From the NCBI GenBank assembly GCA_030748805.1, contig JASMLG010000059.1, positions 1-61,336 of the forward strand: a DNA stretch of 61,336 bases, read 5' to 3'. Origin of the DNA: Phycisphaerales bacterium. Lineage in GTDB: Bacteria; Planctomycetota; Phycisphaerae; Phycisphaerales; SM1A02. A program made the position numbers and the translations under genes. The notes beneath the pieces were generated by a model, which searched no databases, was not told the DNA's origin, and saw only the letters and a program-made list of their open reading frames with translations. This document shows, piece by piece, positions 25,828-36,262 of the stretch (the first letter of the stretch is position 1; every line of letters starts with the position of its first letter).

Positions 25828-26352
25828 TTAACTTTCTTTCTTAATAAAACGTAATTGTTCTTTATCTTTAACAACTCCAGGAAACTGTAACACTCTGTTA
25901 TGCATTGCTACGTAAACTCCTGGGTTAAGCAATTTGACAACTGAAAATGACTCTACAATATTCTGTAATGCATCTGTATTACGCATTATCCATGGACGCA
26001 TCGCACCTGTAATAACACAAGGAACTTGCAGATCTGGGAACTTCTCGACTATACAGTCCCCTGTTTCGGACAAAGTATCTGTTCCGTGAATCACAACAAT
26101 TCCATCATGGTGTTTTGAGTTTTCATACACAACTTCTGCGATTAACTGATGATCTTCTTCTGTCAGGTCGTTGCTATCCTTATCCATCAGAGGTATGTGT
26201 TTTATCGAGACCCCATCTAGTTGCAGAGAACCTATCATCATCTCAAGAACAGATGTACCGTTGGCAAGAATGCCGTCCTGTTCATCGTATGTTTTTTCAA
26301 TAGTTCCACCTGTTGAGATTAGAGCTACTGTAAATAGATTACTCAAGTCCAT
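25828..26352 (-). CDS. Asparaginase-type protein, N-terminal domain only
   Basis: 174 residues from the ATG at 26350-26352, which overlaps the preceding stop by one base (TAATG). An upstream in-frame start at 26373 is possible. The family's two active-site threonine motifs are present: STGGTIE near residue 13 and IHGTDTL near residue 88. Typical type I/II L-asparaginases have about 330 residues with a second C-terminal domain; this protein stops after the first domain, ending LQFPGVVKDKEQLRFIKKES. The stop is clean, with a new gene 5 bases later, so it seems a natural short form rather than a broken gene. Substrate (asparagine, or another amide) is uncertain. Neighbouring peptide uptake suggests amino-acid scavenging. 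Confidence 0.82.
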   Translation of the reverse strand: MDLSNLFTVALISTGGTIEKTYDEQDGILANGTSVLEMMIGSLQLDGVSIKHIPLMDKDSNDLTEEDHQLIAEVVYENSKHHDGIVVIHGTDTLSETGDCIVEKFPDLQVPCVITGAMRPWIMRNTDALQNIVESFSVVKLLNPGVYVAMHNRVLQFPGVVKDKEQLRFIKKES

Positions 26353-28733
26353 TACTCCACTGTTACCGAACATGGAACATTAGTTGTTTCTGGAGCAAGG
26401 CATGTCTCTTCATTACAGGCCTGCCATGTGACCATTATCTTAACTGGACCCTTAGCGCCTTGGTTTGCAGAAACTGTAATTGGAAATGAGAGAGACCCCC
26501 CATATACATTCACACTTTCTCCGGCTGATACCATCGTTACGTCCTGTGGCCAAGTAACATCTAGAGAAACATTGTCATCTAATGACTTAAACGAAAGTGG
26601 GATAGCGTATTCGTTACCAGGAGCGTGTGAGTTGACATGCCAACCAATAGCCATCCTAAGTTTAACAGTAAGTAAAACTGACCCTCCTGCCTTAATATTG
26701 ACTGAACTCTGATCGCAACTCATCCTAACTGGTGAGGAATTTGCCATTGTTACCTCAAATGACTCATCAAATTTTTCAGGATGTGACTGCAAAAGGTTAT
26801 GCAAAGTAGTTGTTGCAACAACTGCTGCAATAGGTGCTGAATCGATTAACTTACTCTCCGATTTGAGTGTTTTCATTGCATCATTTAAAAACCTTGACTC
26901 ATTTGTAATCGATGAAAGTTGCACAAGATCTGATAATATTAATGATGTTGCAGAAGGCATAGCTCCATCAGACTGAGCTCTCGTTCTTACAAATAAATCA
27001 GATTGTCCCTCTTGAGTGTCATACCACCCCTCTCCATCAACGTAGAATAGTTCCCTAGCTTTATTGTAAAGTTCGATTGCTTCTGTGAGAAACTGGCTGT
27101 CAAGGTTCGCTTGATAAATAGCAAGAAGCCCACGTATAAAACTTGCATAATCAATTAAGAAACCGTCAACACCAGGTTTTCCCTCACGCCAAGTTCTCAG
27201 TAGTGTGTCGTCACTTTTTTTCATCTGTGTCATGATAAAATTTGCTGCTTCTTCTGCTCTTTCAATCCATGATGGATTATCAAGAACACGCCCTGCATCT
27301 GCGAACCCCTTAATCATAATTCCATTCCAAGCAGTGATTATCTTGTCATCAGTTTTTGGTTGATCCCTTGTGTCTCTCACTTCTAATAGAGCAGAGTCGA
27401 TTTTATCTACTAATGCTTGATATTCTGAATAAGACATTCCATGCTTTGATGCAAGACGTTCTGGATGATCAGTTAAAAACAATACGTTAGTTTCTGGTTC
27501 TTCTGGGTGATGTGGATCCTGAAAGTTTGTTCCACTGTCTACTCCATAAATAGATAGAGCGAATTCGATTTCATTGCTCATTCCTGCAGTTGTTAGGGCT
27601 TCTAACAATTGTGAATCTCGCCACAAATATGTTTCACCCTCGAGGTGATTTGTTTCAGCATCTTGTGCAGAATAAAAACCACCATTTGGAGCACTCATTT
27701 CTCTATTTACGTATCCCAATGTTTCGTCAATCACTTTTGCATATGTAGCTTCACCTGTTAACTCGTATGCCTTTGCATAAGTTGAAACAAGTAATCCATT
27801 GTCATAGAGCATTTTTTCAAAATGCGGAACTAGCCATTTGTCATCTGTGCTATACCTATGAAAACCACCGCCAACCTGATCATATATTCCACCCATAAAC
27901 ATGTTGTCAAGTGTCTTCTTAATTGCTTTGCGAACTTGTGGAATATCCCAACCTGCCTCCATTAAAAAGTCAGAATATATTGGCATAGGAAACTTTGGAG
28001 AGTTAGAAAAACCGCCGCGGTCAGAATCGTACCTTGCGAGCAAAGCAGAAACACCCTTTTCTACAACTTTTGAATCCAAGGGGGTTTGCTCGTGACTTGA
28101 CGTTAACCGAGAAATAACTGCATCGGCCACCATACCTGCTTGTTTTGTTACTCCCTTTTGGTTGTTTTTCCATTTATCATTCACGAATTGCATAAGAGAT
28201 ATAAAACCACGCCTTCCACCTTTACTATCTTTTGGATAGTAAGTACCACCGAAAAAGGGTTTTAATTCTTTCGGTTCAAGAAAAAGTGAGATTGGCCATC
28301 CACCTCTACCCCGAGTAATCATTTGGGTAGCAGTCATATAGATTTCATCTATATCTGGGCGTTCTTCACGATCAACTTTAACTGCAATAAATAACTTATT
28401 TAGCCAGTCAGCTACTTCTTGGTCTTCAAATGACTCTCGCTCCATGACATGGCACCAATAGCATGTTGAGTAGCCAATGCTGAGAAATATTGGCTTGTTC
28501 TGACTTCTAGCTGCTTCAAATGCATCTTCCCCCCATTCATACCAATGAACTGGGTTTTCTGCATGTTGTAGAAGATATGGGCTTGTTGCTTCTCCTAGCC
28601 GATTCCTTCCACTTACTGAACTCGGGGGTGTTTGATCTATGGTAGGAGTTTGATTCATTGCAAGACCCTCCAACTGAATTCCCATCAATAACCCAGTGTA
28701 AATTGCCAAAAACCAAAACCAAGTTATTTTCAT
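26352..28733 (-). CDS. Exported DUF255 thioredoxin-fold protein fused to a DsbD-alpha-like domain
   Basis: 793 residues. A probable signal peptide covers 1-26. The DUF255/YyaL domain follows: [18 protein letters not shown], the redox pair CYWC at Cys91 and Cys94, [10 protein letters not shown] and [12 protein letters not shown]. An alpha/alpha-barrel middle region (about 230-640) is typical of this family. Past about 680 a separate beta domain appears, with WHVNSHAPG and a C-terminal ACNEETCL containing Cys773 and Cys778. This matches the N-terminal (alpha) domain of DsbD, which passes electrons to periplasmic partners. DUF255 proteins are usually cytosolic, so a signal peptide and a DsbD-alpha tail suggest periplasmic thiol exchange. 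The link is inference. Confidence 0.88.
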   Translation of the reverse strand: MKITWFWFLAIYTGLLMGIQLEGLAMNQTPTIDQTPPSSVSGRNRLGEATSPYLLQHAENPVHWYEWGEDAFEAARSQNKPIFLSIGYSTCYWCHVMERESFEDQEVADWLNKLFIAVKVDREERPDIDEIYMTATQMITRGRGGWPISLFLEPKELKPFFGGTYYPKDSKGGRRGFISLMQFVNDKWKNNQKGVTKQAGMVADAVISRLTSSHEQTPLDSKVVEKGVSALLARYDSDRGGFSNSPKFPMPIYSDFLMEAGWDIPQVRKAIKKTLDNMFMGGIYDQVGGGFHRYSTDDKWLVPHFEKMLYDNGLLVSTYAKAYELTGEATYAKVIDETLGYVNREMSAPNGGFYSAQDAETNHLEGETYLWRDSQLLEALTTAGMSNEIEFALSIYGVDSGTNFQDPHHPEEPETNVLFLTDHPERLASKHGMSYSEYQALVDKIDSALLEVRDTRDQPKTDDKIITAWNGIMIKGFADAGRVLDNPSWIERAEEAANFIMTQMKKSDDTLLRTWREGKPGVDGFLIDYASFIRGLLAIYQANLDSQFLTEAIELYNKARELFYVDGEGWYDTQEGQSDLFVRTRAQSDGAMPSATSLILSDLVQLSSITNESRFLNDAMKTLKSESKLIDSAPIAAVVATTTLHNLLQSHPEKFDESFEVTMANSSPVRMSCDQSSVNIKAGGSVLLTVKLRMAIGWHVNSHAPGNEYAIPLSFKSLDDNVSLDVTWPQDVTMVSAGESVNVYGGSLSFPITVSANQGAKGPVKIMVTWQACNEETCLAPETTNVPCSVTVE

Positions 28734-28848
28734 TCACACATGCTACCAATTATGTGGACAGATGGTTCAAAAATCAATTTTCACATATATGAGATTATTA
28801 AGATGAAAAAAGGTAGTCACATTCTCCTAATGACGATAATAGAAACTC

Positions 28849-29661
28849 ATGGAATATACCGCCCAATACATTGTTCCCGCAATTGCAGGAATCACAGCAA
28901 TTATTCTGCTTGTAGCAGGAGGACGTCTATTAAAGCCGGCAATCGGACTAACTGGTGGACTATTTGGGATTGGTGCTGGTTTGATGATTGCTCCAACTCT
29001 AACAACAAGCATATCGCCATTTATTTTTGCTTTAGTATTTGGAATTATTGCAGCTGTAATAGCAGTATTTATAGCAAAGTTTGCAATTCTTATATCGCTA
29101 GCACTTTCCTTTGCAGTGATAACTCCTGTTCTTACATGGCATCTTGCTGGACTTGGAGATGGGGCAAAGGTTGTTGAAGAGGTTGTTGAGGCAGCAACAA
29201 CACAAGATACTGGAAACAAAGAACCAGAAAATAACACTACTGATGAAACCACTCTATCTGTAACTCAGGATGCAATGACTACTGCTTTCTTAATCCTTAC
29301 AAAAGATGCTGGAAGAATAATTCAATCTGGGACAAGAAGAGCTTCTGCTGCTTGGAATGCAATCCCAACAGGTCCACGTTTAATGATTGTTGGCTCAGTG
29401 ATAGTTGGTTTACTGATTGGGCTATTGATTTCTACTTTTATGCCATTCTTCTCTTCGGTTCTTGTAACTTCAACCGCCGGAGGAGTATTGCTAGTCGAGA
29501 CCATACGTAATTTAATTACTCTTATTTGGTCACAACAAACAATGGCGACTATTTCCTCAACTGCTCTTTTAGCAATCACAGGTGGAATTATTGTAGCGAG
29601 TATTGGTTTACAACTTACGCTTTCTCGTAAAACAGTAAAGCCAAAACAACTCGTTAACTAA
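28849..29661 (+). CDS. Multi-pass membrane protein of unknown function
   Basis: 270 residues. Four helices lie in the first 105 residues, with repeated glycines (LLVAGGRLLKPAIGLTGGLFGIGAG) resembling DUF4203/TM7S3-like proteins. A soluble acidic loop (about 108-155) follows, and three more helices run from 178 to 262. No catalytic motif is seen. Its stop is one base from the convergent nuoN stop, so there is no room for a separate terminator between them. The 115 bases upstream to the DUF255 gene are the shared divergent promoter region, with no recognisable regulatory element. Confidence 0.6.
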   Translation: MEYTAQYIVPAIAGITAIILLVAGGRLLKPAIGLTGGLFGIGAGLMIAPTLTTSISPFIFALVFGIIAAVIAVFIAKFAILISLALSFAVITPVLTWHLAGLGDGAKVVEEVVEAATTQDTGNKEPENNTTDETTLSVTQDAMTTAFLILTKDAGRIIQSGTRRASAAWNAIPTGPRLMIVGSVIVGLLIGLLISTFMPFFSSVLVTSTAGGVLLVETIRNLITLIWSQQTMATISSTALLAITGGIIVASIGLQLTLSRKTVKPKQLVN

Positions 29662-29662
29662 T

Positions 29663-31159
29663 TTATTCTTTTTCAACTACAGCTTGATTCGCTTGTGCGT
29701 CAAGTGCAGAAAGAATAAAAGGACCCCCGATTGCAATAATTGCAGAAATTACTGCTGCAATTAGTGGCCAACGCAAAGTAACTTTTACTGTTTCGCTTCT
29801 TGTGGTCAAGGAAGAAAGTAAAGAAAGTCCAATCAGTCGTAGGTAATACCAAGCGCTTATAGCACTAGAAACTGCTGCAATTATCACTAGAATAATCTGT
29901 CCAGAAGCAACACCAGCAGCAAACAACATGAGTTTGCCCCAAAAACCAAATAGAGGTGGAATACCGAGTAATGATCCACAGGAAATGGCAAAAGATGTTG
30001 CTGCTAAAGAAGATCGCTTATACATGCCGGATATATCCTCAAGCGAATCTATCGAATCGCCATCACGTGACAAGCAAGCGAGCGTTGAGAAAGCTGCTGT
30101 GTTCGTAGAACCATAGATAACTAGGTAAACAAGCACAGCAACAAGACCAAGCGGTGGACCAGCAATAACTCCAATCAACATATATCCACTGTGAGCAATT
30201 GAACTGTAGCCAAGCATTCGTTTGGCTGATGTTTGGAGCAGCGCGCCAATATTCCCAAGCAACATCGTAAGAACAGCAACAACCCACAAAGACATTTCTA
30301 TTGCAGGAGGAAGTCCATCATTCCAACCAACTAATGAACAAAGAATAATTATCGATATCATTCCTGCTACTTTTGGTACGAATGCCAAGAATGCAGTTAC
30401 TGGAGACGCTGCTCCTTGATACACATCTGGTGCATAAAGGTGCATCGGCGCTGCCGCAATTTTGTAACAAAGTCCAAAAATAGAAAGCAAAAGGCCAATT
30501 TGTCCAAAAACAGAAATACCTCCATCAATTCTCTGTGATGCAAAAACAGATACCATTTCGCTTAATACGAACGTTCCTGTTGCAGCATAAAGAAAAGCAA
30601 AACCGTATAACATCATTGCTGCAGAAACAACACCAAGGAAAAAATACTTCATTGCTGCTTCTTGAGCCACCCTTGACCACCTACTAATGGCAACCATCAC
30701 GTAAGTAGGAAGTGACACAAGTTCTAAAGCAAGAAATAGCCATATCAAATCACGCGCTTCACAAATAAGCATTACACCTGTGATACTTAACAAAAGAAGT
30801 GCGTGAAATTCACCACCACTTGTTCTCAGAGCATTAAAACTATCTTTTCCTTTTGCAATATCGTGTTCGTACTTACGGTCGATTAAACCTCCAGCAGACA
30901 TAACAAGGAGAATGCCAATTAGTGCTACAAACAACTTAATATATTTGCCTAGATAAGGCATTACTGAATCAGAACTGGAGACGATATCGGGTGTGTAGAT
31001 AAATGGGATTGAAATTGCTGCAGCTAACAAGAAAGCACAAGTAATGAATCCAATTCGTCTTCTAACTGCAGAGATTTTTGACAGTCCACTGATTGCACAG
31101 ACAATCGCTCCTGCGAGCAAAATGAATTCTGGAATTAGGAACCATAGACGATCAGCCAT
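29663..31159 (-). CDS. nuoN: NADH-quinone oxidoreductase subunit N
   Basis: 498 residues, normal length for NuoN. Antiporter-like membrane subunit of complex I with about 14 helices. Family features are LLLLSITGVMLICEARDLIWLFLALELVSLPTYVMVA, with the conserved Glu in the ALEL stretch, the Lys in FVPKVAGM, and AKRMLGYSSIAHSGYML. It translocates protons in the distal membrane arm. It is the last gene of the nuoJKLMN run and overlaps nuoM by 8 bases. Confidence 0.95.
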   Translation of the reverse strand: MADRLWFLIPEFILLAGAIVCAISGLSKISAVRRRIGFITCAFLLAAAISIPFIYTPDIVSSSDSVMPYLGKYIKLFVALIGILLVMSAGGLIDRKYEHDIAKGKDSFNALRTSGGEFHALLLLSITGVMLICEARDLIWLFLALELVSLPTYVMVAISRWSRVAQEAAMKYFFLGVVSAAMMLYGFAFLYAATGTFVLSEMVSVFASQRIDGGISVFGQIGLLLSIFGLCYKIAAAPMHLYAPDVYQGAASPVTAFLAFVPKVAGMISIIILCSLVGWNDGLPPAIEMSLWVVAVLTMLLGNIGALLQTSAKRMLGYSSIAHSGYMLIGVIAGPPLGLVAVLVYLVIYGSTNTAAFSTLACLSRDGDSIDSLEDISGMYKRSSLAATSFAISCGSLLGIPPLFGFWGKLMLFAAGVASGQIILVIIAAVSSAISAWYYLRLIGLSLLSSLTTRSETVKVTLRWPLIAAVISAIIAIGGPFILSALDAQANQAVVEKE

Positions 31160-32735
31160 GATGTTCCTCTTCTATCTCGATAATAATCGGTTTCGGGTTT
31201 TCCTCTTGGACAATTCTAGGATACGGTGAGAGGACGTTTTCGACGGATCTTCTCATGGCATCTGTAAGCACCGTTGGCTGCAATCCAATCCAAATACAAA
31301 GTGCAGCCAGTGGCGCGAGAATACTAATTTCACGAATAGATAAATCTGCTGGAAGAAATTTGTGTATGTCATGTTCGGGCTCTTTCAATTTCCCAAAAAC
31401 AACTTTGCCAACCATTATGAGCAAATACATTGCTGCAAGAACCATTCCAATTGCAGCAATCGCAGCATATTCTGGTCCAAGAACACCTGGCCAATCACTT
31501 GCACTACTTGACGAAATGAAAGTTCCAATCAAACACATAAACTCACTTATGAAACCATTCAGTCCTGGAAGCCCAACACTCGCTAGAACGAAGAACACCA
31601 TGAAGAAAGACCAAACAGGCATTTTCTTTGCGAGCCCACCAATTGAGTTCATATCTCGAGTGTGATATCTCTCATACATCATTCCAATTAGGAAAAATAA
31701 TGCCCCAGTTGAAAGCCCATGATTAATCATGTACAAAACTGCGCCTTCAAGACCAATTGGATTTAAAGCGATTAATCCAAGAACGCAAAAACCAAGATGG
31801 CTAATAGAGGAATATGCAACTAATTTTTTAACGTCATCCTGAACCCAACAAATTAACGCTGCATAAAGAATGCCAATAATCGCAAGTACTGCAATTGTTG
31901 GAGCATAAGCAACTAGCGCCTCTGGAACCATCGGTAATACGAATCTGTAAACGCCAAACGTTCCAAGTTTTAACAACACACCAGCGAGAATTACCGAACC
32001 GGCTGTTGGTGCTTCTGTGTGAGCAAGAGGAAGCCAAGTATGAACTGGAAACACTGGAATTTTCACTGCAAAACCGGCCAGTAATGCAAGAAGTACCCAT
32101 CCTTGCTCGGTTGACGTTAGATTGTTCGAAGCAAAGTTGTTTAAGTCATGTATTGCAAATGACCACTGCCCATATTGAGACAATTGATATTGCCAAGCAA
32201 CGTATAGCAATCCAGCAAGTAAAAACAATGAGCCCGTAAAGGTGTAGATAAAGAATTTGATGCTTGCATGAGCTCGATTTTTCCCGCCGTAAATTGCAAT
32301 CAGAAAGAACATTGGAACCAATGTCAATTCAAAACTAACATAAAACAAGACCAGATCTTGTGCAGCAAAAACACCTAACATTGCTGACTCTAGAATTAAA
32401 AGCCAAGCATAGTACTCTCTTCTTCTAGATCTAATAGCAGTAAAGGATCCCAGAATACAAAGAGGTGTTAATAATGTTGTCAACAACACCAATAACATTG
32501 CGACAGAATCTACTCCTAAATCAAGAGTTATTCCAAGAGAGTTTATCCAAGGTGTATGAGATACAAAACCACTAGAAGAAGTACCCCACTGACCAAATTT
32601 TATTGTCATAAAAATACTAATAACAAAAACAATTAGTGATACTCCAAGTGAAATCCACTTTGCAAAAGATGCTTTAAGAGGAAAAATAAGTGCAGCCCCA
32701 AATAAAGGTAGTAGTATCAGATGCCACAAACTCAT
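31152..32735 (-). CDS. nuoM: NADH-quinone oxidoreductase subunit M
   Basis: 527 residues, normal for NuoM. Key elements are LVLFYVSFELTLVPMFFLIAIYGG (conserved Glu), HTWLPLAHTEAPTAGSVILAGVLLKLGTFGVYRF, and DDVKKLVAYSSISHLGFCVLG. Complex I membrane subunit of the antiporter family, with proton-carrying Lys and Glu residues in mid-membrane. It overlaps nuoL and nuoN by 4 and 8 bases. A His-rich C-terminus (EIEEEHHG) is common in NuoM. Confidence 0.95.
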   Translation of the reverse strand: MSLWHLILLPLFGAALIFPLKASFAKWISLGVSLIVFVISIFMTIKFGQWGTSSSGFVSHTPWINSLGITLDLGVDSVAMLLVLLTTLLTPLCILGSFTAIRSRRREYYAWLLILESAMLGVFAAQDLVLFYVSFELTLVPMFFLIAIYGGKNRAHASIKFFIYTFTGSLFLLAGLLYVAWQYQLSQYGQWSFAIHDLNNFASNNLTSTEQGWVLLALLAGFAVKIPVFPVHTWLPLAHTEAPTAGSVILAGVLLKLGTFGVYRFVLPMVPEALVAYAPTIAVLAIIGILYAALICWVQDDVKKLVAYSSISHLGFCVLGLIALNPIGLEGAVLYMINHGLSTGALFFLIGMMYERYHTRDMNSIGGLAKKMPVWSFFMVFFVLASVGLPGLNGFISEFMCLIGTFISSSSASDWPGVLGPEYAAIAAIGMVLAAMYLLIMVGKVVFGKLKEPEHDIHKFLPADLSIREISILAPLAALCIWIGLQPTVLTDAMRRSVENVLSPYPRIVQEENPKPIIIEIEEEHHG

Positions 32736-34909
32736 TGAATACCCCCAATAGAAATAGAGTCATTCTGATTTGCAATCGATTGCAAGAAGTCGACTATCTC
32801 TGGCATGAATAACATCAGCAGAACGACTAATATCGCTCCCCCAATCATAGAGACAGCATAACTTTGAATTGCTCCATTGTGTAGCGGGGAGAACCACTTA
32901 GCAATAGTTTTAGGTAGAGCTGAAATCCCATTAACGAATGCGCCATCAATCAAATATTTATCTAATAGAGAGAATAATTTTCCTAGAATCCAAAGAGGTG
33001 ATCGAATTGTCGCGATGTAAACCTCGTCGACGTACCACTTGTTTTCCATGGCAGTTGGAAGCCAACGTGTTGTTCTTTTCGAAAGTAATTTTCCACGCAA
33101 TCTATCTGCAGCGTTCCTATTGAAAAGGTGGAAATAAAGGGCAAAGCAAATCCCTATTATTCCGACAATTGCAGATATAAAGAACATTGCTTTATGTGGA
33201 TCCATTCCTAAAATAGTTCCATGAATATCTTCATGAGAATGTCCATGGTTCGATGCAACTCCCGGCAAACCTGCGGCTGCAGGAGAGTCATTAACCATTT
33301 CTGCTATCCATCCACCATGCAGGTGCTCTGTTTCGTTTGGCATAAAATATGGAAGTGCCGCTAATATTGCACCAATTGAGATTACAACCAGAACAAAATT
33401 TATTGCAAAGCGTGGTGCATGTGGATGGAATTTAGTTGAATCTTCTCCATGTAGTTCATCACCTGGCTCATAATGAACGGGGCCTGCACATACTCTAAAC
33501 CAAACTCGGAATGTGTAATAAGCAGTTAGTCCAGCAGTAAAGATTGCTAGCCATCCCAAAAACTCAAAACCTGAGCCTTGTGTAACAAAAGCTTCAGCAA
33601 GAATTGCATCTTTTGAAAAATATCCACTTGTAAATGGGAATCCGGCTAAACATAAACAGCCAACTAACATTGTGTAACTGACTATCTTCCATCCCTTCAT
33701 TTTTCTTAGCCCCGACAATCGCCTTAGATCTAATTGGCCAGCAAAACCATGCATAATTGCGCCACAAGTAAGAAACAAAACTGCTTTGAAAAACGCATGA
33801 GTAAACACGTGGTATGCAGCACCATAACTTGTAATTATTCCTAATCCCAAGAACATATACCCAAGCTGAGAAACCGTCGAATAAGCCATAATCCGCTTGA
33901 TGTCGTACTGAGCCATTCCAATTGTAGCTGCAACAAATGCTGTCAAACCACCAACCCAAGCAACAGTAGGCAGTGCGTATTCATCTAGCATGAACAGTGG
34001 GTAAGTTCGGAGAATTAAGTAAACACCTGCAGTAACCATTGTCGCGGCGTGAATAAGAGCAGAAACTGGAGTAGGTCCTTCCATCGCATCTGGCAACCAA
34101 ACATACAGTGGAAGTTGCGCTGACTTCCCAAACGCAGCAAGCATTAACAAGTAAGGAATAGCATGAACTGTCCATCCCCCAAATGTTGTGTCGTAATTGT
34201 GCGCTTCAAGTGCAGTAGTTATTCCGTCGTATTGCACTGTACCGAAGGTAGACCATATTAAGTAGATTGCAAGCGCTAACCCGATATCACCAATACGATT
34301 GACAATAAAAGCTTTTTTCGCAGCAGCTACAGCTGATGGCTTTTGATAGAAATAACCAATCAACCAGTATGAAGCAAAACCGACACCCTCCCAGCCAAGA
34401 TAGAGCAATAAGAGGTTGTCGCCCATAACCAAGCAACTCATTGCAAAAAGGAACACGCTAACTCCAGCAAAGAATCTTGTGTAACCCCTTCCAACATCAT
34501 GTTCCATGTATTCCGAGGCATACAGTGCAATTAAAGTGCCTAATCCAGTAACAAATAACATCCAAAGCAGAGTTAACGAATCGATATAGAGAGTAAAGTT
34601 GCCAACAAACGAGCCACCATTCCAATGAACTTGCAACCAATCAAATAGGTGGATTGTTTCTGGTTGGGTATACCCCTGCCAAAGCATAAGAGTCAAAATA
34701 AAGGAAGTGCCCAAACAAATAGTTGTAATAATTGCTGGGGCTTTTGATTTCACCTTAAATGCTGCACATAGTCCACACAATACTAGTGAGATTAATGGCA
34801 TCCAGACAATGAATCCAGCCCACTCCATATTGGTTGTTGGCAATATCTCACCTGCAGAAACTGCTGGCATGGCGAACAAGTTACTTACTAAGGTTGACAA
34901 TTGATTCAC
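32732..34909 (-). CDS. nuoL: NADH-quinone oxidoreductase subunit L
   Basis: 725 residues, longer than the common 610-650. The antiporter-like core is conserved: GVGFASYWLIGYFY, WLPDAMEGPTPVSALIHAATMVTAGVYL and DIKRIMAYSTVSQLGYMF. The extra length lies in a soluble loop around residues 490-575 (His-rich, HLHGGW and NHGHSHEDIHGT) before the last helices. NuoL carries the long lateral helix along the membrane arm. It overlaps its neighbours by four bases at each end. Confidence 0.95.
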   Translation of the reverse strand: MNQLSTLVSNLFAMPAVSAGEILPTTNMEWAGFIVWMPLISLVLCGLCAAFKVKSKAPAIITTICLGTSFILTLMLWQGYTQPETIHLFDWLQVHWNGGSFVGNFTLYIDSLTLLWMLFVTGLGTLIALYASEYMEHDVGRGYTRFFAGVSVFLFAMSCLVMGDNLLLLYLGWEGVGFASYWLIGYFYQKPSAVAAAKKAFIVNRIGDIGLALAIYLIWSTFGTVQYDGITTALEAHNYDTTFGGWTVHAIPYLLMLAAFGKSAQLPLYVWLPDAMEGPTPVSALIHAATMVTAGVYLILRTYPLFMLDEYALPTVAWVGGLTAFVAATIGMAQYDIKRIMAYSTVSQLGYMFLGLGIITSYGAAYHVFTHAFFKAVLFLTCGAIMHGFAGQLDLRRLSGLRKMKGWKIVSYTMLVGCLCLAGFPFTSGYFSKDAILAEAFVTQGSGFEFLGWLAIFTAGLTAYYTFRVWFRVCAGPVHYEPGDELHGEDSTKFHPHAPRFAINFVLVVISIGAILAALPYFMPNETEHLHGGWIAEMVNDSPAAAGLPGVASNHGHSHEDIHGTILGMDPHKAMFFISAIVGIIGICFALYFHLFNRNAADRLRGKLLSKRTTRWLPTAMENKWYVDEVYIATIRSPLWILGKLFSLLDKYLIDGAFVNGISALPKTIAKWFSPLHNGAIQSYAVSMIGGAILVVLLMLFMPEIVDFLQSIANQNDSISIGGIQ

Positions 34910-35226
34910 TCCCTCAACTCCATGTAAGCATCAGCATCAAGTGTCTGCTTTTGTCTATAAAGTAAAACAACTAGTGCTAGAGCAATCGCAGCTTCTGCAG
35001 CAGCAACAGTCAGAATAAAAATCACCATCACCTGACCAGAGTAATCAAGTAAATATCGTCCAACAGCTACAAATGCCAAAGCTGCACCCTGTAACATCAA
35101 TTCTGTGCATAGGAACATAACTATTAAATTACGCCTAACTAAAAAACCCACAATCCCAATCGTTAGCAAAATACCGCTAACTAATAGGTAGCCAGAGAGT
35201 GCTGATTGTGTAAGAGAGGTCATCAT
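34906..35226 (-). CDS. nuoK: NADH-quinone oxidoreductase subunit K
   Basis: 106 residues, three helices, standard for NuoK. The conserved Glu in helix 2 is in LIVMFLCTELMLQGAALAFVA and a second acidic residue lies in LTVAAAEAAIALALVVLLYR. Its start overlaps the nuoJ stop (ATGA) and its stop overlaps the nuoL start. Confidence 0.95.
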   Translation of the reverse strand: MMTSLTQSALSGYLLVSGILLTIGIVGFLVRRNLIVMFLCTELMLQGAALAFVAVGRYLLDYSGQVMVIFILTVAAAEAAIALALVVLLYRQKQTLDADAYMELRE

Positions 35227-36146
35227 GTCTGACCTCCATCCTCATCATTACCAAGTGTCAAACTTTTTTTCTGTTCGGTTAAATCGATTGCCCTTCTAGC
35301 CAAAATTGCTGCTCCAAACATTGCCATAAGCAGAATGACTCCTGCTAGTTCTAAGCTGATTGGGAAATCATTAACTAAAGACCAACCAACCATCTGCGTG
35401 TTCGTTGGCAAAGCATCTTCATCCAAAAAAAGCTTTTTTCCCTCTGATGAAACAACAAATACTCCTTGTTCTGAAAACTGAATAGAACTACCTTCAGTTT
35501 CAATCACAGGGAATGCAAAATTCGAATCCAATTCAAGAATGTTCGATTCAAGTTTCTTTGGTAGTTTCTCTAAGATATGCCACTTGTGAATTGATTCTTC
35601 AGTAACAGGCAAAGAAGGTGTTCCTCCAATGACTGTCCCCGTAATTAAACAAAGAAGTAAAAATCCAACACTAACTGCTGCTGCTGGTTCACGTGGAATT
35701 CGGTCGTAGACAGCTTGTGTTTCTGGGTTATTCGGTTCATCTGCTTGACTTGCAAGCATCAACACAAAAATATAGGTAATTAAAATCGCGCCTGCGTAAA
35801 CTATGATTAGAGCAAATGCCATGAACTCTGCTTCAAGTAAAAGTAACAGTCCTGCTGAAGAGATTACCACTAAAACAAAATGCAACGCACAGTAAATTGG
35901 TCGTTCGTGAGTTACCATTCGAATCGCTGCTGCAATCGCGCACAAAGAGAATATTATGAAAAAGACTCCTTGGCTAACTTCTCCAAAAGATGAGAGAGAT
36001 CCTGTAACAATTCCAATAAGCCAACCTGCAGCAGCAGTACCAACAACAATCATTCCAATCCTCATGGTAAAAGGTGATGGATGCAAGCAAGCGTATACTG
36101 CAAGAGTAAGGGTCAAGCAGGCAATGTATGGTAGGAACAGATCCAT
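35223..36146 (-). CDS. nuoJ: NADH-quinone oxidoreductase subunit J, with an enlarged loop
   Basis: 307 residues, about 100 more than typical NuoJ. Helices 1-4 follow the usual pattern, with FALIIVYAGAILITYIFVLML in the third or fourth. A soluble stretch of about 90 residues (about 180-265, including SIHKWHILEKLPKKLESNILELDSN split by short strands) comes before the last helix, LELAGVILLMAMFGAAILARRAIDL. NuoJ lies at the junction of the proton channels near NuoK. It is the first gene of the run; nuoA-I are not in this window. Divergent pgsA begins 116 bases away. Confidence 0.92.
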   Translation of the reverse strand: MDLFLPYIACLTLTLAVYACLHPSPFTMRIGMIVVGTAAAGWLIGIVTGSLSSFGEVSQGVFFIIFSLCAIAAAIRMVTHERPIYCALHFVLVVISSAGLLLLLEAEFMAFALIIVYAGAILITYIFVLMLASQADEPNNPETQAVYDRIPREPAAAVSVGFLLLCLITGTVIGGTPSLPVTEESIHKWHILEKLPKKLESNILELDSNFAFPVIETEGSSIQFSEQGVFVVSSEGKKLFLDEDALPTNTQMVGWSLVNDFPISLELAGVILLMAMFGAAILARRAIDLTEQKKSLTLGNDEDGGQT

Positions 36147-36262
36147 TTCTTAGGGGCAAGAGCCTTCTTTCAAGTGGAAGGGAAAAGTCAATAAAAGTGG
36201 CAAGATATGTCCAAAAGTGACGATTCGCAACCACTAAAGGTGTATAGAGGTAGAATGGATTC

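Noticed and set aside
28740..29177. Plus-strand open frame of 145 codons starting upstream of the membrane protein
   Set aside because: Overlaps the better-supported membrane protein in another frame and has a Cys/Ser/Trp-rich composition typical of a shadow frame.
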